NCBI GenBank assembly: GCA_964408455.1
Contig: CAYOZN010000006.1
Location: forward strand, 1 to 64,000
Length of the DNA: 64,000 bases
Direction: 5' to 3'
Source of the DNA: CAYOZN01 sp964408455
GTDB taxonomy: Bacteria; Planctomycetota; Phycisphaerae; UBA1845; UTPLA1
The notes under the pieces are model-generated. The model was not told the DNA's origin. It worked only from the letters and a program-made list of their open reading frames with translations, and made no database searches. A program made the position numbers and the translations under genes. Below are positions 55,721 through 64,000 of this stretch, piece by piece (position 1 is the first letter of the stretch; the number at the start of each line of letters is the position of its first letter).

Positions 55721-57013
55721 ATGCACTGTCCCCGGCTCTGCGCGAAACCCGTCCTGATGACAGCGGGCATCCTGCTGTCCCTGAATCTTACCTCTGGTTG
55801 CGATATTATGCCGCTCCTCGACGCCGGCTCCACCAACCTGGCCAGTGGTGCGGTGGTGAATGGCGTCAGCGAGGGCGCCGCGGCGAACAGCGCCTTTGAG
55901 GAAGCCGAGTCAGCGCTTCTTCCCGTGTCGGGCACGATCGTCATCAGCGGCAGCATCGAGGCCGCCGACGACGTAGACCTGTTTGATCTGGGCCCGGCCA
56001 TGCGCGGCGATCGCATTACCATTGAAGTCATCGGGCAGAACGGGATAAACACCGCGGCGGCGCTGTTCGACCAGCACGGCGATCTGATCGACGCCAACGA
56101 CGACAAGTCCTATTACGGGGGGCTGGTCGATCCATTCCTCTCGCGAGTGGTGCGCCACGACACGGATCGCCTTTACGCGGGCGTGGCGGTGTCGCGGGCG
56201 CGACATTTCGCCAACCAGCAGGGCCGCTATGACAGCGGGACCTATTCGCTGAAGGTAACGCGGCTTCCCGGACAGCAGCCGGTCGATCCGAGACCACAGG
56301 TGGTCTATCTCGACTTTGCGGGCGGCGCGACGGTGCAGATCGGGCTTGAGCCGCTGACAACGATGGCGCCGTTCGAGGCCGAACGCATCTCATTCCGGTT
56401 CGCGGGACAGACCGACTACATCGCGGATCTGCTGGTCGAGCACATGCGGCAGGACTTCGCGGCATACAACGTGACGCTGGTGGACAGCCGCTACAGCGCG
56501 CGACCGTCCGGAGCGGTCTCGACGCTGTACTTCGGAAACTTCAATTCCCAGTTCCTCGGGCTGGCCGACAACGTGGACACGGATAACGCCAACCTGACGC
56601 AGGAGGCGATCATCTATACCGAAGACCTGTCAATGTACGAGGGGCTGTTCCCGACGGCGGAAGAAACGGCGCAAGCGCTGGCAAACATCGCATCTCACGA
56701 ACTGGGGCATCTGCTGGGGCTCGAGCATACACGCGAGGCACTGGACTGCATGGCGACGGCGGCGACGGCCCGGCAGGTGTACGAGAACGACTGCGCATTT
56801 CAGCGGAGCCTGATGCAGGAGGATGTCTTCCCGGTGGGCTGGCAGAATGGCGCGCAACTCCTGCTGTGGAACATCGGTTCATCCGGTGCGGCGGCGGCGG
56901 AGCGACGTCAGGTGGCCGACCTGCTGCCTGGGCCCGTGCTGCACTGGCGCGATATCGAGGGCGTGGAAGACATCGCAATCACGCCATGCAGTCGTTGTGC
57001 GTCTCAGCATTGA
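55721..57013 (+). CDS. Matrixin-like zinc protease, lipoprotein, with PPC-like domain
   Basis: A 430-residue exported protein. Lipobox SLNLTSGC (about residue 27). Residues 60-170 are a beta-rich domain like bacterial pre-peptidase C-terminal (PPC) domains (VSGTIVISGSIEAADDVDLFDL and RYDSGTYSLKV). The protease domain follows: VVYLDFAGGATVQIGL opens the fold, and SHELGHLLGLEHT (about 325) is the complete metzincin zinc motif. It is a paralogue of the protein at 35664. GGAGG lies eight bases before the ATG at 55721. A secreted proteolytic role is likely. Confidence 0.8.
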   Translation: MHCPRLCAKPVLMTAGILLSLNLTSGCDIMPLLDAGSTNLASGAVVNGVSEGAAANSAFEEAESALLPVSGTIVISGSIEAADDVDLFDLGPAMRGDRITIEVIGQNGINTAAALFDQHGDLIDANDDKSYYGGLVDPFLSRVVRHDTDRLYAGVAVSRARHFANQQGRYDSGTYSLKVTRLPGQQPVDPRPQVVYLDFAGGATVQIGLEPLTTMAPFEAERISFRFAGQTDYIADLLVEHMRQDFAAYNVTLVDSRYSARPSGAVSTLYFGNFNSQFLGLADNVDTDNANLTQEAIIYTEDLSMYEGLFPTAEETAQALANIASHELGHLLGLEHTREALDCMATAATARQVYENDCAFQRSLMQEDVFPVGWQNGAQLLLWNIGSSGAAAAERRQVADLLPGPVLHWRDIEGVEDIAITPCSRCASQH

Positions 57014-57091
57014 ACGAAAGTCGAGGCAGTATCGCGGTGCGTAAATCGCGCCGACGACCGCACTGCAAGCGGCACCAGTGCGGAGCGATCT

Positions 57092-57562
57092 TCAGACTGA
57101 GAGTTGAAGGCGCTCGATGAAGCGGACGGCATGCCCCAGGCGGCCAGCGTGATCCGTGCCGGTGACAGGCTCGACGCGGACGATCTCGGCGCGGCAGATC
57201 GCGCGTCCGTGGCTGGTGTAAACACCGTTGCCGGCGGGCAGGGAAATTTCAACGTCGAGTCGGTCGCCGACGTCGAAATCAGGACCGTCCAGTTCGAAAT
57301 GCATGCCGCCGGGGCTCACGTTGCGGCAGACCGTCCGCACGACGGTTACGGTCGATTCATCCTGGCGGCGACACACGATGGGAAGGCACAGTGGCAAGCG
57401 CCGGTCGTGTCGGCGTTCCGGTCTTTGGTGCGGCGCCGGCTGCGCCGGACCGTCACGGTCGGGCACGCGATCAGTACGACAATTGCAGACAACTCGGCTC
57501 ACGGCAGGGCTCCGGGAGATTTTTCCCCATTGATAGTCGGCTAAATGCGCGCGCCGCAACAC
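57092..57562 (-). CDS. PilZ-domain protein
   Basis: A 156-residue protein. The PilZ core occupies about residues 48-152: ERRHDRRLPLCLPIVCRR (basic motif for cyclic di-GMP) then CRNVSPGGMHFELDG (Asn-x-Ser-x-x-Gly motif), and CRAEIVRVEP. Both motifs are intact. The first 45 residues are Arg/Pro/Cys-rich and may not be translated, as no good ribosome site is visible at the GTG start. It is convergent with the matrixin gene. It would work as a cyclic di-GMP receiver. Confidence 0.75.
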   Translation of the reverse strand: MLRRAHLADYQWGKISRSPAVSRVVCNCRTDRVPDRDGPAQPAPHQRPERRHDRRLPLCLPIVCRRQDESTVTVVRTVCRNVSPGGMHFELDGPDFDVGDRLDVEISLPAGNGVYTSHGRAICRAEIVRVEPVTGTDHAGRLGHAVRFIERLQLSV

Positions 57563-57629
57563 CTTTACCGGAACGTGCCGGCAGGTGCGCGGTATTGCGC
57601 GAAGGCAAGGGGTGGATGCGTTTTCAGTG

Positions 57630-59126
57630 TCAGGAGGAGGCGTTTTCGGCGGGTGCGACGAGCAGATCGGCCAGCTTACGCTTGAGGATCTTGCCGGTGG
57701 GACCGCGGGGCAGGTCCCGGGCGATGACGATGCGGCGCGGAACCTTGTATCCGGCCAGCCGCTCGCGGCAGAACTCCCGCAGTGCCATCTCGTCGGCGAC
57801 CGCGCCTTCGTGCAAAGTAACGAAGGCGACGACGACTTCTCCGCGCGAGGGGTCCATCTGGCCGATCGCGGCGGACTCGCTGACGGCGGGGTGCTCTTCG
57901 AGGGCCACTTCGATCTCGCGCGGATAGACGTTTTCTCCGCCGACGATGATCATCTCCTTTTTGCGGCCGGTGATGGTGATGTAGCCGTCGGCGTCGACGT
58001 GGCCCATGTCGCCGGACTTGTACCAGCCGTCGCGGGTGAGCACGGCGGCGGTGTCTTCCGGCTTTTTGTAGTAGCCCTTCATGACGTTGGGGCCGCGAAT
58101 CCAGAGTTCCCCGGTTTCGCCGGGAGGCAGCATGCGACCGTCGTCGCTATGTGCCGCGACGGTGACACCTGGGATCGACTGTCCGACCGAGCCGATCCTG
58201 TGCGCCCAGGGCGTGTTGAGACTGACGACGGGGGCGGCCTCGCTCATGCCGTAACCCTGAAGAATCTCGATGCCGAAACGATCCCTGAACTGCTCGAATG
58301 TCTGCGGGGCAAGGGCTTCTCCGCCGCTGATGGCGAACTGGATGGACTTCAAATCGTCCGGGCCGCCGCTCTTGGCGCGAAGCAAGGCGGTGTACATGCT
58401 GGCGATCATCATGGTGACGCTGGCATGGTGCTCGCGGATGGCCTCGATGACGGTATTGGGCTGGAAGCGGGGAATGTAGATGACTTTTGCGGCCAGGCTG
58501 ACGGGGACCAGCAGCATGGCGGTGAGGCCGAAGCTGTGAAACAGGGGCAGCAGGCCGAGAAAGGTGTGGTCGGTCGTCAATTCGGCCTTGCGGATGCAGG
58601 CATCGACGTCGCTGCGGAGATTACCGAAGGTCTGACACACGCCCTTGGGTTTGCCCGACGTTCCGGACGTGTAGAGCAGGACGGCGGTATCGTCGGCCAG
58701 TACGCGCGGCGCGGGCGGAAGGCTGCGGACACGCTGCAGGATCATCTCGCGGACGATCGGCAGTTCTTCCATATAGATGATCTTTGCGGGCAGGGCTTCG
58801 GCGAGTTCGCGAAAGTGCCTGATCGTGAAGACGACGTCGAGCTCGGCGTCCTGGACAACGGCGGCAAGTTCGGCCGGCTGGAGGAGAAAATTCAGCGGAA
58901 CAACGGTCCGCCCGGCCCAGAGGGCGCCGTAGAAGGTGCCCGCGAAGGCGCAGGTCGATGGCATCAGGATGCCGACGTGGCGGGCATCGGTAGTCATCTC
59001 GACCTGGCGGCGCATGACGTCGGAGAACCTGGCAAGATCAGCGAACGTGAGGGTTCTGGTGGGATCGGTCACGGCGGCACGAGCCGGGAAACGCTCGGCA
59101 GTTTCGAGCAGCGTGTCAACAAGCAT
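57630..59126 (-). CDS. Acyl-CoA synthetase/AMP-dependent ligase
   Basis: A 498-residue adenylate-forming ligase of the long-chain acyl-CoA type. Core motifs: YTSGTSGKPKGV (about 152, phosphate loop), ILQGYGMSEAAPV (about 290), WYKSGDMGHVDADG (about 368), and the C-terminal lysine in GPTGKILKRKL (about 478). The start at MLVDTL has GGAGG six bases upstream and drops 44 residues of unlikely composition. It would activate a fatty or aromatic acid; the substrate cannot be named. It is divergent from the AI-2E family gene. Confidence 0.93.
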   Translation of the reverse strand: MLVDTLLETAERFPARAAVTDPTRTLTFADLARFSDVMRRQVEMTTDARHVGILMPSTCAFAGTFYGALWAGRTVVPLNFLLQPAELAAVVQDAELDVVFTIRHFRELAEALPAKIIYMEELPIVREMILQRVRSLPPAPRVLADDTAVLLYTSGTSGKPKGVCQTFGNLRSDVDACIRKAELTTDHTFLGLLPLFHSFGLTAMLLVPVSLAAKVIYIPRFQPNTVIEAIREHHASVTMMIASMYTALLRAKSGGPDDLKSIQFAISGGEALAPQTFEQFRDRFGIEILQGYGMSEAAPVVSLNTPWAHRIGSVGQSIPGVTVAAHSDDGRMLPPGETGELWIRGPNVMKGYYKKPEDTAAVLTRDGWYKSGDMGHVDADGYITITGRKKEMIIVGGENVYPREIEVALEEHPAVSESAAIGQMDPSRGEVVVAFVTLHEGAVADEMALREFCRERLAGYKVPRRIVIARDLPRGPTGKILKRKLADLLVAPAENASS

Positions 59127-59484
59127 CGCGTGCCTCCAGCATGGCGACGGGCAGTCAAGCGGGGCGATCGGCCATCGGTGCAGTTGCAACGAGGAGCGGG
59201 CGTCGCTGTCCGTTCCAAGCGAGGAAGCCCGCTCCAATCCAATCACTGGTACCCGCAATGACCTGCGTCCTGATGTCGCCGGAATTCTACGTTCCCGGCG
59301 GCCACGCGCCTATCGCGACGCGGACAGAGGCGCCGAGCCCGCGTCGTCAGACGTGAGCAGCCGACGACCAGCCCCGTGAGAAAAGTCCCCATTTTTTCGA
59401 ATCGCTCGCCGGCTCGTCACGGATCGCGTTGCAGAGGAGGCGGAACGCCGTTGAAATGAGGCCGACGCCTGACGGGGAGATGGC
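59127..59484. other. Divergent promoter region, 358 bases
   Basis: Between the ligase and the AI-2E family gene, read away from each other. No repeat, hairpin or small gene is convincing. A short T run (ccccattttttcg, about 59387) is the only noted irregularity. Confidence 0.4.
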
Positions 59485-60792
59485 ATGTTCGAATCTTCGC
59501 GACCTTACACGTTCGATCGCGTCGTGCGCCTGGTGCTGCTTGCCGCGACGCTACTCGCGGTTTTTTTCCTGGTTCGTTATCTGGCGGATGTGCTCATCCC
59601 CTTCGCTGCCGCAGCGGTGCTGGCTTACTTCCTTAATCCGCTGGTGACCGCGATACAGATGCGCATGAAGACGCCGCGGCGGCGCTTCTGGGCGGTGGCC
59701 TTTACCCTGGCGGGCGTGTTCGTGGTCGGCTTTTCCATCGTAGTGGTCACGTTTCTGCTGTCGATGCACCAGGTTCGGCAATTCGATCGCGAGTGGTCGC
59801 GCATTCGCAACGGCACCGTGGAGTGGTTTCATGCTGTCACGCAGGCAGCCGTTCCGGACACGTCGACGCCCGCGGCGGGAAATGCGCCGATTGAGCCGGA
59901 GGAAATCGCCGCCGCGACGCAGCCGTCGGAGAAGAGCGCGCTGGGCATCGAGGAATTCTGGGACGGCTGGAGCGCTTTTGTCGCGCATCCCGATTCGCCG
60001 CTACGCGAGCGATTCGCCATGCTGAGGGAGCCGGTGCGCGACACGGCCGTCGGCGTGCTGCTTGATAAGAGCGTGACGCTGATCCACGACTACGATTTTA
60101 CCAGGCTGCTTCAGGACCTGGCGCAGCGCGTGATCGCCGGTGGCGGAGCGGTGCTCAATCTGGCACTCGAGACAATCGTTGCGCTCAGCGCGATGGTCAT
60201 CATCGGGCTCTACCTGTTCTTTCTGCTGCTCGAGTATCCCGCGTATCGAAAGACGTGGCATACTTTTCTGCCGCAGGAGTTTCGCGAACCGGTCATCGGA
60301 TTTCTGCGCGAGTTTGACGTGGTGCTCCGGCGGTACTTTCGCGGGCAGTTCATCATCGCGAGTATTCTTGCCGCCTTCTACGCCGTCGGGTTTTCGATCA
60401 TCGGCCTGCCGATGGCAATTCCGTTCGGGCTGTTTGTCGGCATGCTGCTGATGATTCCGTATCTTCAGCTCGTCGCCATCGTGCCGGCGATCATCCTGTC
60501 GGTGATGCGTTCACTCTCCTCGGACGCATCGCTGGCCGGGACACTCATTGCGGTGCTGGCGGTGTTTCTGATTGCCCAGGCCATTCAGGATGCCATACTC
60601 ACGCCCCGCATCCTCGGCAAGGCCACCGGTCTCAGCCCGGTCGCCGTCATGCTGGGGCTGTTCGTGTGGGGCAAACTGCTCGGCTTTCTCGGGCTGATCG
60701 TCGCGATTCCGCTGACGTGCCTCGGCATCGCCTACTATCGCCGCGTCGTGCTGCGTCATTCGGCCGCGGATACATCGCTGCTGGGCGCCTGA
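59485..60792 (+). CDS. AI-2E family (PerM-like) transporter
   Basis: A 435-residue membrane protein with six to eight hydrophobic segments. Family signs: DVLIPFAAAAVLAYFLNPLV near the N-terminus, a long extracytoplasmic segment (about residues 108-190, Pro/Ala/Glu-rich), and the conserved C-terminal pair ILTPRILGKATGLSPVAVML and FVWGKLLGFLGLIVAIPLT. The family includes exporters of autoinducer-2 and Na+/H+-antiporter-like members; which of these applies is not visible. GGGGAG precedes the ATG by five bases. Confidence 0.9.
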   Translation: MFESSRPYTFDRVVRLVLLAATLLAVFFLVRYLADVLIPFAAAAVLAYFLNPLVTAIQMRMKTPRRRFWAVAFTLAGVFVVGFSIVVVTFLLSMHQVRQFDREWSRIRNGTVEWFHAVTQAAVPDTSTPAAGNAPIEPEEIAAATQPSEKSALGIEEFWDGWSAFVAHPDSPLRERFAMLREPVRDTAVGVLLDKSVTLIHDYDFTRLLQDLAQRVIAGGGAVLNLALETIVALSAMVIIGLYLFFLLLEYPAYRKTWHTFLPQEFREPVIGFLREFDVVLRRYFRGQFIIASILAAFYAVGFSIIGLPMAIPFGLFVGMLLMIPYLQLVAIVPAIILSVMRSLSSDASLAGTLIAVLAVFLIAQAIQDAILTPRILGKATGLSPVAVMLGLFVWGKLLGFLGLIVAIPLTCLGIAYYRRVVLRHSAADTSLLGA

Positions 60793-60958
60793 GCCAGGTC
60801 CGCTTGGATGGGCCGGATGTTTCGGGCAGATCCGGGCGGTGTGCAACACAGCCCGCGCCGGCTTACAATGCGGGCCACCGTTGAAAACACACGGAGCTGA
60901 CTGCGCGGGCTTTCCGTTCCTGCCGGCGCTGCTCACCGTGATTTGGAGGGCAGACAAC

Positions 60959-62461
60959 ATGAGTGCGATTGCCGAAGCCAAATCCATCGAGACCCTGCAA
61001 CCCACTGAAGTGTGGCGAATTTTTTCCGGCCTTGCACAAGTGCCACGCCCCTCGAAGCAGGAGGAGCGCGTGCGCCAGCACGTGAAGGACTGGGCGGAGC
61101 GCCGCGGACTTTCCGTCCGGCAGGATGACATTGGCAACCTGGTGATTTCGGCGCCCGCCTCGGCCGGATATGAGGGGTCGGAGCCGGTGGTGTTGCAGGC
61201 GCATCTCGACATGGTGTGCGAGAAGAACCGGGACACGCAGCACGATTTCGACAGCGACGGCATTCACCTGCTGCTCGACGAGGATGGGGCCTCGGGCAAG
61301 CGGATCGTCCGGGCGGATGGGACGACGCTCGGCGCCGACAACGGGATTGGCGTGGCGATGGCATTGGCGGCGGCGACGAGCCCCGAGGTCGTGCACGGGC
61401 CGCTGGAGCTGTTGTTCACCATCGACGAAGAGGCGGGCATGTCCGGGGCCAAGGCCTTGACACCCGCGAGCTTTCGCGGGCGGCGGCTGCTGAATCTCGA
61501 CTCGGAGGAGGACGACTGCATCTATATTGGATGCGCCGGCGGTGCCGACACGAATCTCACGTGGCGCATGAAGCTGAAGCCTGCCGACCGGCTGGAGGAT
61601 GCGTGCGTCGTGCATGTGGAGGGGCTCCGGGGCGGCCACAGCGGCGGGGATATTCACAAGGGCCGCGCCAATGCCATCCAGCTTCTCACGCGGGTGCTGA
61701 CGCGCGTCGAGCGGCCGCGCGTGCGCATCGCGGAAATCACCGGCGGCAGCAAGCGAAATGCCATTCCGCGCGAGGCGATGGCCCGCGTGGCGGGGCGAAA
61801 AGGCCTTCTCGAGGCGCTCCGGACCGCGGCAGAGGCGGTTCGGCAAGAGGCCATTGCGGAGTCTTACGAGTCGGACATCGCGATACGCGTTGAACGGATC
61901 AAGGTAAAAGATGTCGGCGGTGTGGCTTCACCCAAGCGCAGCTGGCGCATTCTGCGGGCACTCTCGGCGCTGCCCAACGGCGTGCTGGGCATGCACCCGC
62001 GGGTAAGCGAGCTGGTTCAGACGTCCAACAACATCTCGACCGTGGAAAGCCACCGTGCGGACGGGCGGCTGGAAATCAGCGTGGGCACGCTGTCGCGCAG
62101 CCTTTCCGACAGCGCGCTGGAGGTAGTCAAGCAACAGATCGCGTCGATCGGGCGGCTGGCCGGCGCCCGCGTCGCTCACGGCAATCAATATCCCGGCTGG
62201 GAGCCGAATGTCGAGTCGGCGACACTCGGCGTTTGCCGGCGCGCTTATTCCGATTTGTTTGGCGAGGAGCCGCAGGTAAAGGCCATTCACGCCGGGCTCG
62301 AATGCGGCATCATCGGCAAACTCGTCGGCGACATGGACATGGTATCGTTCGGCCCGACCATCCACGGCGCGCACAGCCCCGAGGAGCGGGTGTTCGTGGA
62401 TTCGGTGGCGAAGTCGTGGCAGTACCTGGTGGCGGTGCTGAAGGAACTGGCGCGCGGGTAG
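60959..62461 (+). CDS. pepD: Aminoacyl-histidine dipeptidase (PepD)
   Basis: A 500-residue M20 metallopeptidase of the PepD type that cleaves carnosine-like and other dipeptides. Metal ligands: VVLQAHLDMVCEKN (His, about 80), GTTLGADNGIGVAM (Asp, about 124), IDEEAGMSGA (Glu pair, about 158), and a C-terminal FGPTIHGAHSPEE (His, about 470). The dimerisation domain VHVEGLRGGHSGGDIHKGR matches. The start at MSAIAE is preceded by GGAGGG. A longer frame starts 40 codons upstream but lacks a ribosome site. Confidence 0.93.
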   Translation: MSAIAEAKSIETLQPTEVWRIFSGLAQVPRPSKQEERVRQHVKDWAERRGLSVRQDDIGNLVISAPASAGYEGSEPVVLQAHLDMVCEKNRDTQHDFDSDGIHLLLDEDGASGKRIVRADGTTLGADNGIGVAMALAAATSPEVVHGPLELLFTIDEEAGMSGAKALTPASFRGRRLLNLDSEEDDCIYIGCAGGADTNLTWRMKLKPADRLEDACVVHVEGLRGGHSGGDIHKGRANAIQLLTRVLTRVERPRVRIAEITGGSKRNAIPREAMARVAGRKGLLEALRTAAEAVRQEAIAESYESDIAIRVERIKVKDVGGVASPKRSWRILRALSALPNGVLGMHPRVSELVQTSNNISTVESHRADGRLEISVGTLSRSLSDSALEVVKQQIASIGRLAGARVAHGNQYPGWEPNVESATLGVCRRAYSDLFGEEPQVKAIHAGLECGIIGKLVGDMDMVSFGPTIHGAHSPEERVFVDSVAKSWQYLVAVLKELARG

Positions 62462-62692
62462 CCATCGCGGGTGACTGCGCACGATCAGAACCTGCGTTCC
62501 GAGCCGCAGATTGCAGGCCAATGCGTCGGGCCGTTCCTTCAATCGGCATCGGGCGAACGGCTCGCGGGCGGTGCCGCAAGCCGTGATCCGGACTTTGCAC
62601 GGGCAGGTGCTGCATGCGGAAATGTCGATTTTGCGCGGCCCGGGGGCGCGTTGTTCCTCGGTTCCCGCGGGACCCACGGGCTATCTTGATAC

Positions 62693-62721
62693 TGGACAGT
62701 TTTGCGGTTTAGGCGTATCTT
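62693..62721 (+). promoter_or_regulatory. Putative promoter of the tRNA-Ser gene
   Basis: tggaca (62693-62698) and tatctt (62716-62721), spaced by 17 bases, are close to sigma-70 boxes. Transcription would start near 62728 and run through the hairpin into the tRNA. Confidence 0.4.
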
Positions 62722-62733
62722 CTTCGAGCCAGT

Positions 62734-62758
62734 GCGAAGCCCCCCGCCGGGGCTTCGC
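62734..62758 (+). other. Perfect 10-bp hairpin directly before tRNA-Ser
   Basis: gcgaagcccc (62734-62743) pairs with ggggcttcgc (62749-62758), loop ccgcc. The tRNA begins two bases later at 62760. A stable 5-prime leader stem this close could guide end processing. Confidence 0.6.
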
Positions 62759-62759
62759 C

Positions 62760-62850
62760 GGAGAGGTGGCTGAGTGGCTTAAAGCGGCGGTTTGCTAAAC
62801 CGTTGTACGGGCTAATACCTGTACCGGGGGTTCGAATCCCCCCCTCTCCG
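62760..62850 (+). tRNA. tRNA-Ser (GCU)
   Basis: A class II tRNA of 91 bases. The acceptor arms ggagagg (62760-62766) and cctctcc (62843-62849) pair, with discriminator g at 62850; CCA is not encoded. The anticodon stem gcggt/accgt encloses ttGCTaa, so the anticodon is GCU, read for AGC and AGU. A long variable arm (about ttgtacgggctaatacctgtacc, split here) and the T loop ttcgaat are typical. Minus-strand open frames here are artefacts. Confidence 0.97.
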
Positions 62851-63148
62851 TTCTTCCCCCAAGAGCATGTTGTCGAACGACTTGGGCACATCAACCCGGC
62901 ACGGGTATGCGCTGCCTGCGCGCTACCTGGGCTCTCCCCGCGTACACGCCCGTGCAAAATCAGAGCCATGCTGGCCTGCAGTCAGCGGCTCGGAACGGGC
63001 CGAACGAGCCTGCGACTCCCATTCGCACGCGAGTCCGGCTCCTTTTCTTCAAAACCGGTGAAAGATCGATCGCGCGTTTGACGCTGTCCCTGATGAACCG
63101 CGACCGTTCGTGTCGGGCGCCGGGAATCCATCGCAACGGGAGACGATC

Positions 63149-63586
63149 ATGCGCTTGCAACGATCCATTGCACGCAAGAGTACCTTCATGCTGTCACTCA
63201 TGACGGCCGCGGCCGCCCTGGCCCAGGACTACGACCTTTCCTGGCGCACGATTGATGGCGGAGGCCAGATGTTCAGCACCGGCGACACTCTGGAATTGTC
63301 GGGCACAACCGGTCAGCCCGATGCGGCCATTCTGAGCGGCGGCAGTCTGGAGCTGATCGGCGGATTCTGGGCCGTGACGGCCAGTTCGACCGCGGCGTGC
63401 CCCTGTCCGGGGGAGTTCACCGGGGACGGCCAGCGAAACGGCGTGGACATTCAGGGTTTCGTCGACTGCCTGCTCGGCGCGTCCGGCGACTGCGCCTGCG
63501 CCGAGATCGACGGCACGCCGGGCGTCGACGGCGCAGACGTCAGTGCATTCGTCGTACACCTGCTGTCGGATAGCGACTGTCCTTAA
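63149..63586 (+). CDS. Secreted protein with C-terminal dockerin-like module
   Basis: A 145-residue exported protein. GGGAG precedes the ATG at 63149. Signal peptide residues 1-25 (ends AAALAQDYD). The middle strand pattern WRTIDGGGQMFSTGDTLELS and LSGGSLELIGGFWAV is a small beta domain that often precedes dockerin-like modules in planctomycete proteins, from memory. The end is a dockerin-like calcium module (EFTGDGQRNGVDIQGFVDCL, then PGVDGADVSAFVVHLL). It lies 85 bases upstream of the truncated final gene, so the two are probably one operon. Confidence 0.75.
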   Translation: MRLQRSIARKSTFMLSLMTAAAALAQDYDLSWRTIDGGGQMFSTGDTLELSGTTGQPDAAILSGGSLELIGGFWAVTASSTAACPCPGEFTGDGQRNGVDIQGFVDCLLGASGDCACAEIDGTPGVDGADVSAFVVHLLSDSDCP

Positions 63587-63671
63587 AGCACATGTCAACG
63601 GCACGCGCGGTGCGTGACGCATCAATTCGCGCCGATCACGATAACGATCACTCATATCCAAGGAGAGAGCG

Positions 63672-64000
63672 ATGAAGACTATTCACGCGACTATTTCCAT
63701 CATGGTGGCACTCGTTCTGGCCCCCCGCGTCCAGGCACTGCCGATCAGCACGGCCACTACTTATCAGGGCAGCCTGCTGGAATCGGGCACGCCGATAGAC
63801 GAACCGGCCGACATGCGGTTTTCGTTATGGACGGCCGCGGCCGCAGGAAGCCAGATCGGCGCCACCATTGAATTTTCCAACGCCACAATCGGGCCGGTGA
63901 ATGTGGTCGGCGGGCTGTTCACGGTCGACCTGGACTTCGGCAGCGTTCCCTTCAACGGGCAGGAGGTATACCTCGAAATTGCCGCACGGGTGCCCGCAGG
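63672..64000 (+). CDS. Secreted tail-fibre-like surface protein, truncated by the window end
   Basis: The reading frame is open from the ATG to the last base, so the gene continues beyond the window. AAGGAGA lies upstream. Signal peptide residues 1-22 (MKTIHATISIMVALVLAPRV). The mature start LPISTATTYQGSLLESGTP, then DMRFSLWTA and VVGGLFTVDLDFGSVPF, matches the N-terminus I recall from planctomycete proteins that end in a tail-fibre or chaperone-of-endosialidase domain. The fate of the remainder is unseen. Confidence 0.75.
   Translation, partial: MKTIHATISIMVALVLAPRVQALPISTATTYQGSLLESGTPIDEPADMRFSLWTAAAAGSQIGATIEFSNATIGPVNVVGGLFTVDLDFGSVPFNGQEVYLEIAARVPA

Noticed and set aside
57585..59261. 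558-codon plus-strand frame opposite the acyl-CoA ligase
   Set aside because: Fully antisense to a ligase with every family motif.
62709..62969. Minus-strand frame over tRNA-Ser reading GGIRTP and NGLANRRFKPLSHLS
   Set aside because: This peptide is the well-known false translation of the complement of tRNA-Ser genes and appears in databases as a spurious protein.

Overview
The window looks like a chromosomal segment of a planctomycete, most likely of the Phycisphaerae or a related uncultured lineage. This rests on gene content and is not a database result. The indicators are a high-GC genome, an ECF sigma factor divergent from a membrane-anchored Ser/Thr kinase, secreted proteins built of Cys-Cys repeats with dockerin-like calcium modules, a SpoVG carrying a zinc ribbon, a long K+-dependent-type membrane pyrophosphatase, and a final gene with the N-terminus of planctomycete surface/tail-fibre-like proteins. 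Housekeeping genes dominate. I see no phage, integron, CRISPR array or transposase.

Layout. 0-5 kb: one very large secreted Cys-rich protein (minus), then a 1 kb gap holding the decayed end of another gene. 5-8 kb: a GxxExxY gene bracketed by 30-bp inverted repeats, a deoxyhypusine synthase-like enzyme, an FMN oxidase-like protein, REP-like elements and a possible 51-residue membrane protein. 8-13 kb: ECF sigma factor and kinase, then a c-type-cytochrome-like exported protein, a membrane protein and a small Sm-like protein. 13-17 kb: a second Cys-rich dockerin-like protein, then ispE-spoVG. 17-24 kb: a lipoprotein-like protein, a STAS protein, a metallophosphoesterase, a cobalamin-fold protein without its cobalt-ligand His, a zinc ribbon-PilZ protein and a diheme c-type protein. 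24-31 kb: a zinc-dehydrogenase, pgeF, queC, argS, two tandem paralogous zinc ribbon/membrane proteins and rsfS. 31-41 kb: hppA with a terminator, a FlgT-like exported protein, a matrixin-like lipoprotein, an amidohydrolase with a lipoprotein, a HIT hydrolase, a dGTPase-like HD protein and an exported coiled-coil protein. 41-46 kb: the threonine-to-glycine pair tdh-kbl, a LacI regulator and a divergent prs. 46-55 kb: a secreted zincin with FnIII, Cys-Cys and dockerin-like modules, uvrC, a repeat-rich gap and a long exported HEAT protein. 55-64 kb: a homocysteine methyltransferase-like protein, a second matrixin-like lipoprotein, a PilZ protein, an acyl-CoA ligase, an AI-2E exporter-family protein, pepD, tRNA-Ser(GCU) and two secreted proteins, the last cut by the window end.

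Three themes tie the genes together. The first is an exported Cys-rich/dockerin-like system: four proteins share dockerin-like modules, three of them share a six-cysteine repeat, and three exported zinc proteases are present. The second is signalling and RNA/DNA regulation: ECF plus kinase, STAS, two PilZ proteins, SpoVG and an Sm-like protein. The third is core metabolism and information processing: ispE, argS, queC, prs, uvrC, rsfS and hppA. The best candidates for undescribed biology are the Cys-Cys repeat/dockerin-like family, the zinc-ribbon SpoVG, the Sm-like protein, the inverted-repeat-flanked GxxExxY unit and the 24-bp-periodic repeat before uvrC.
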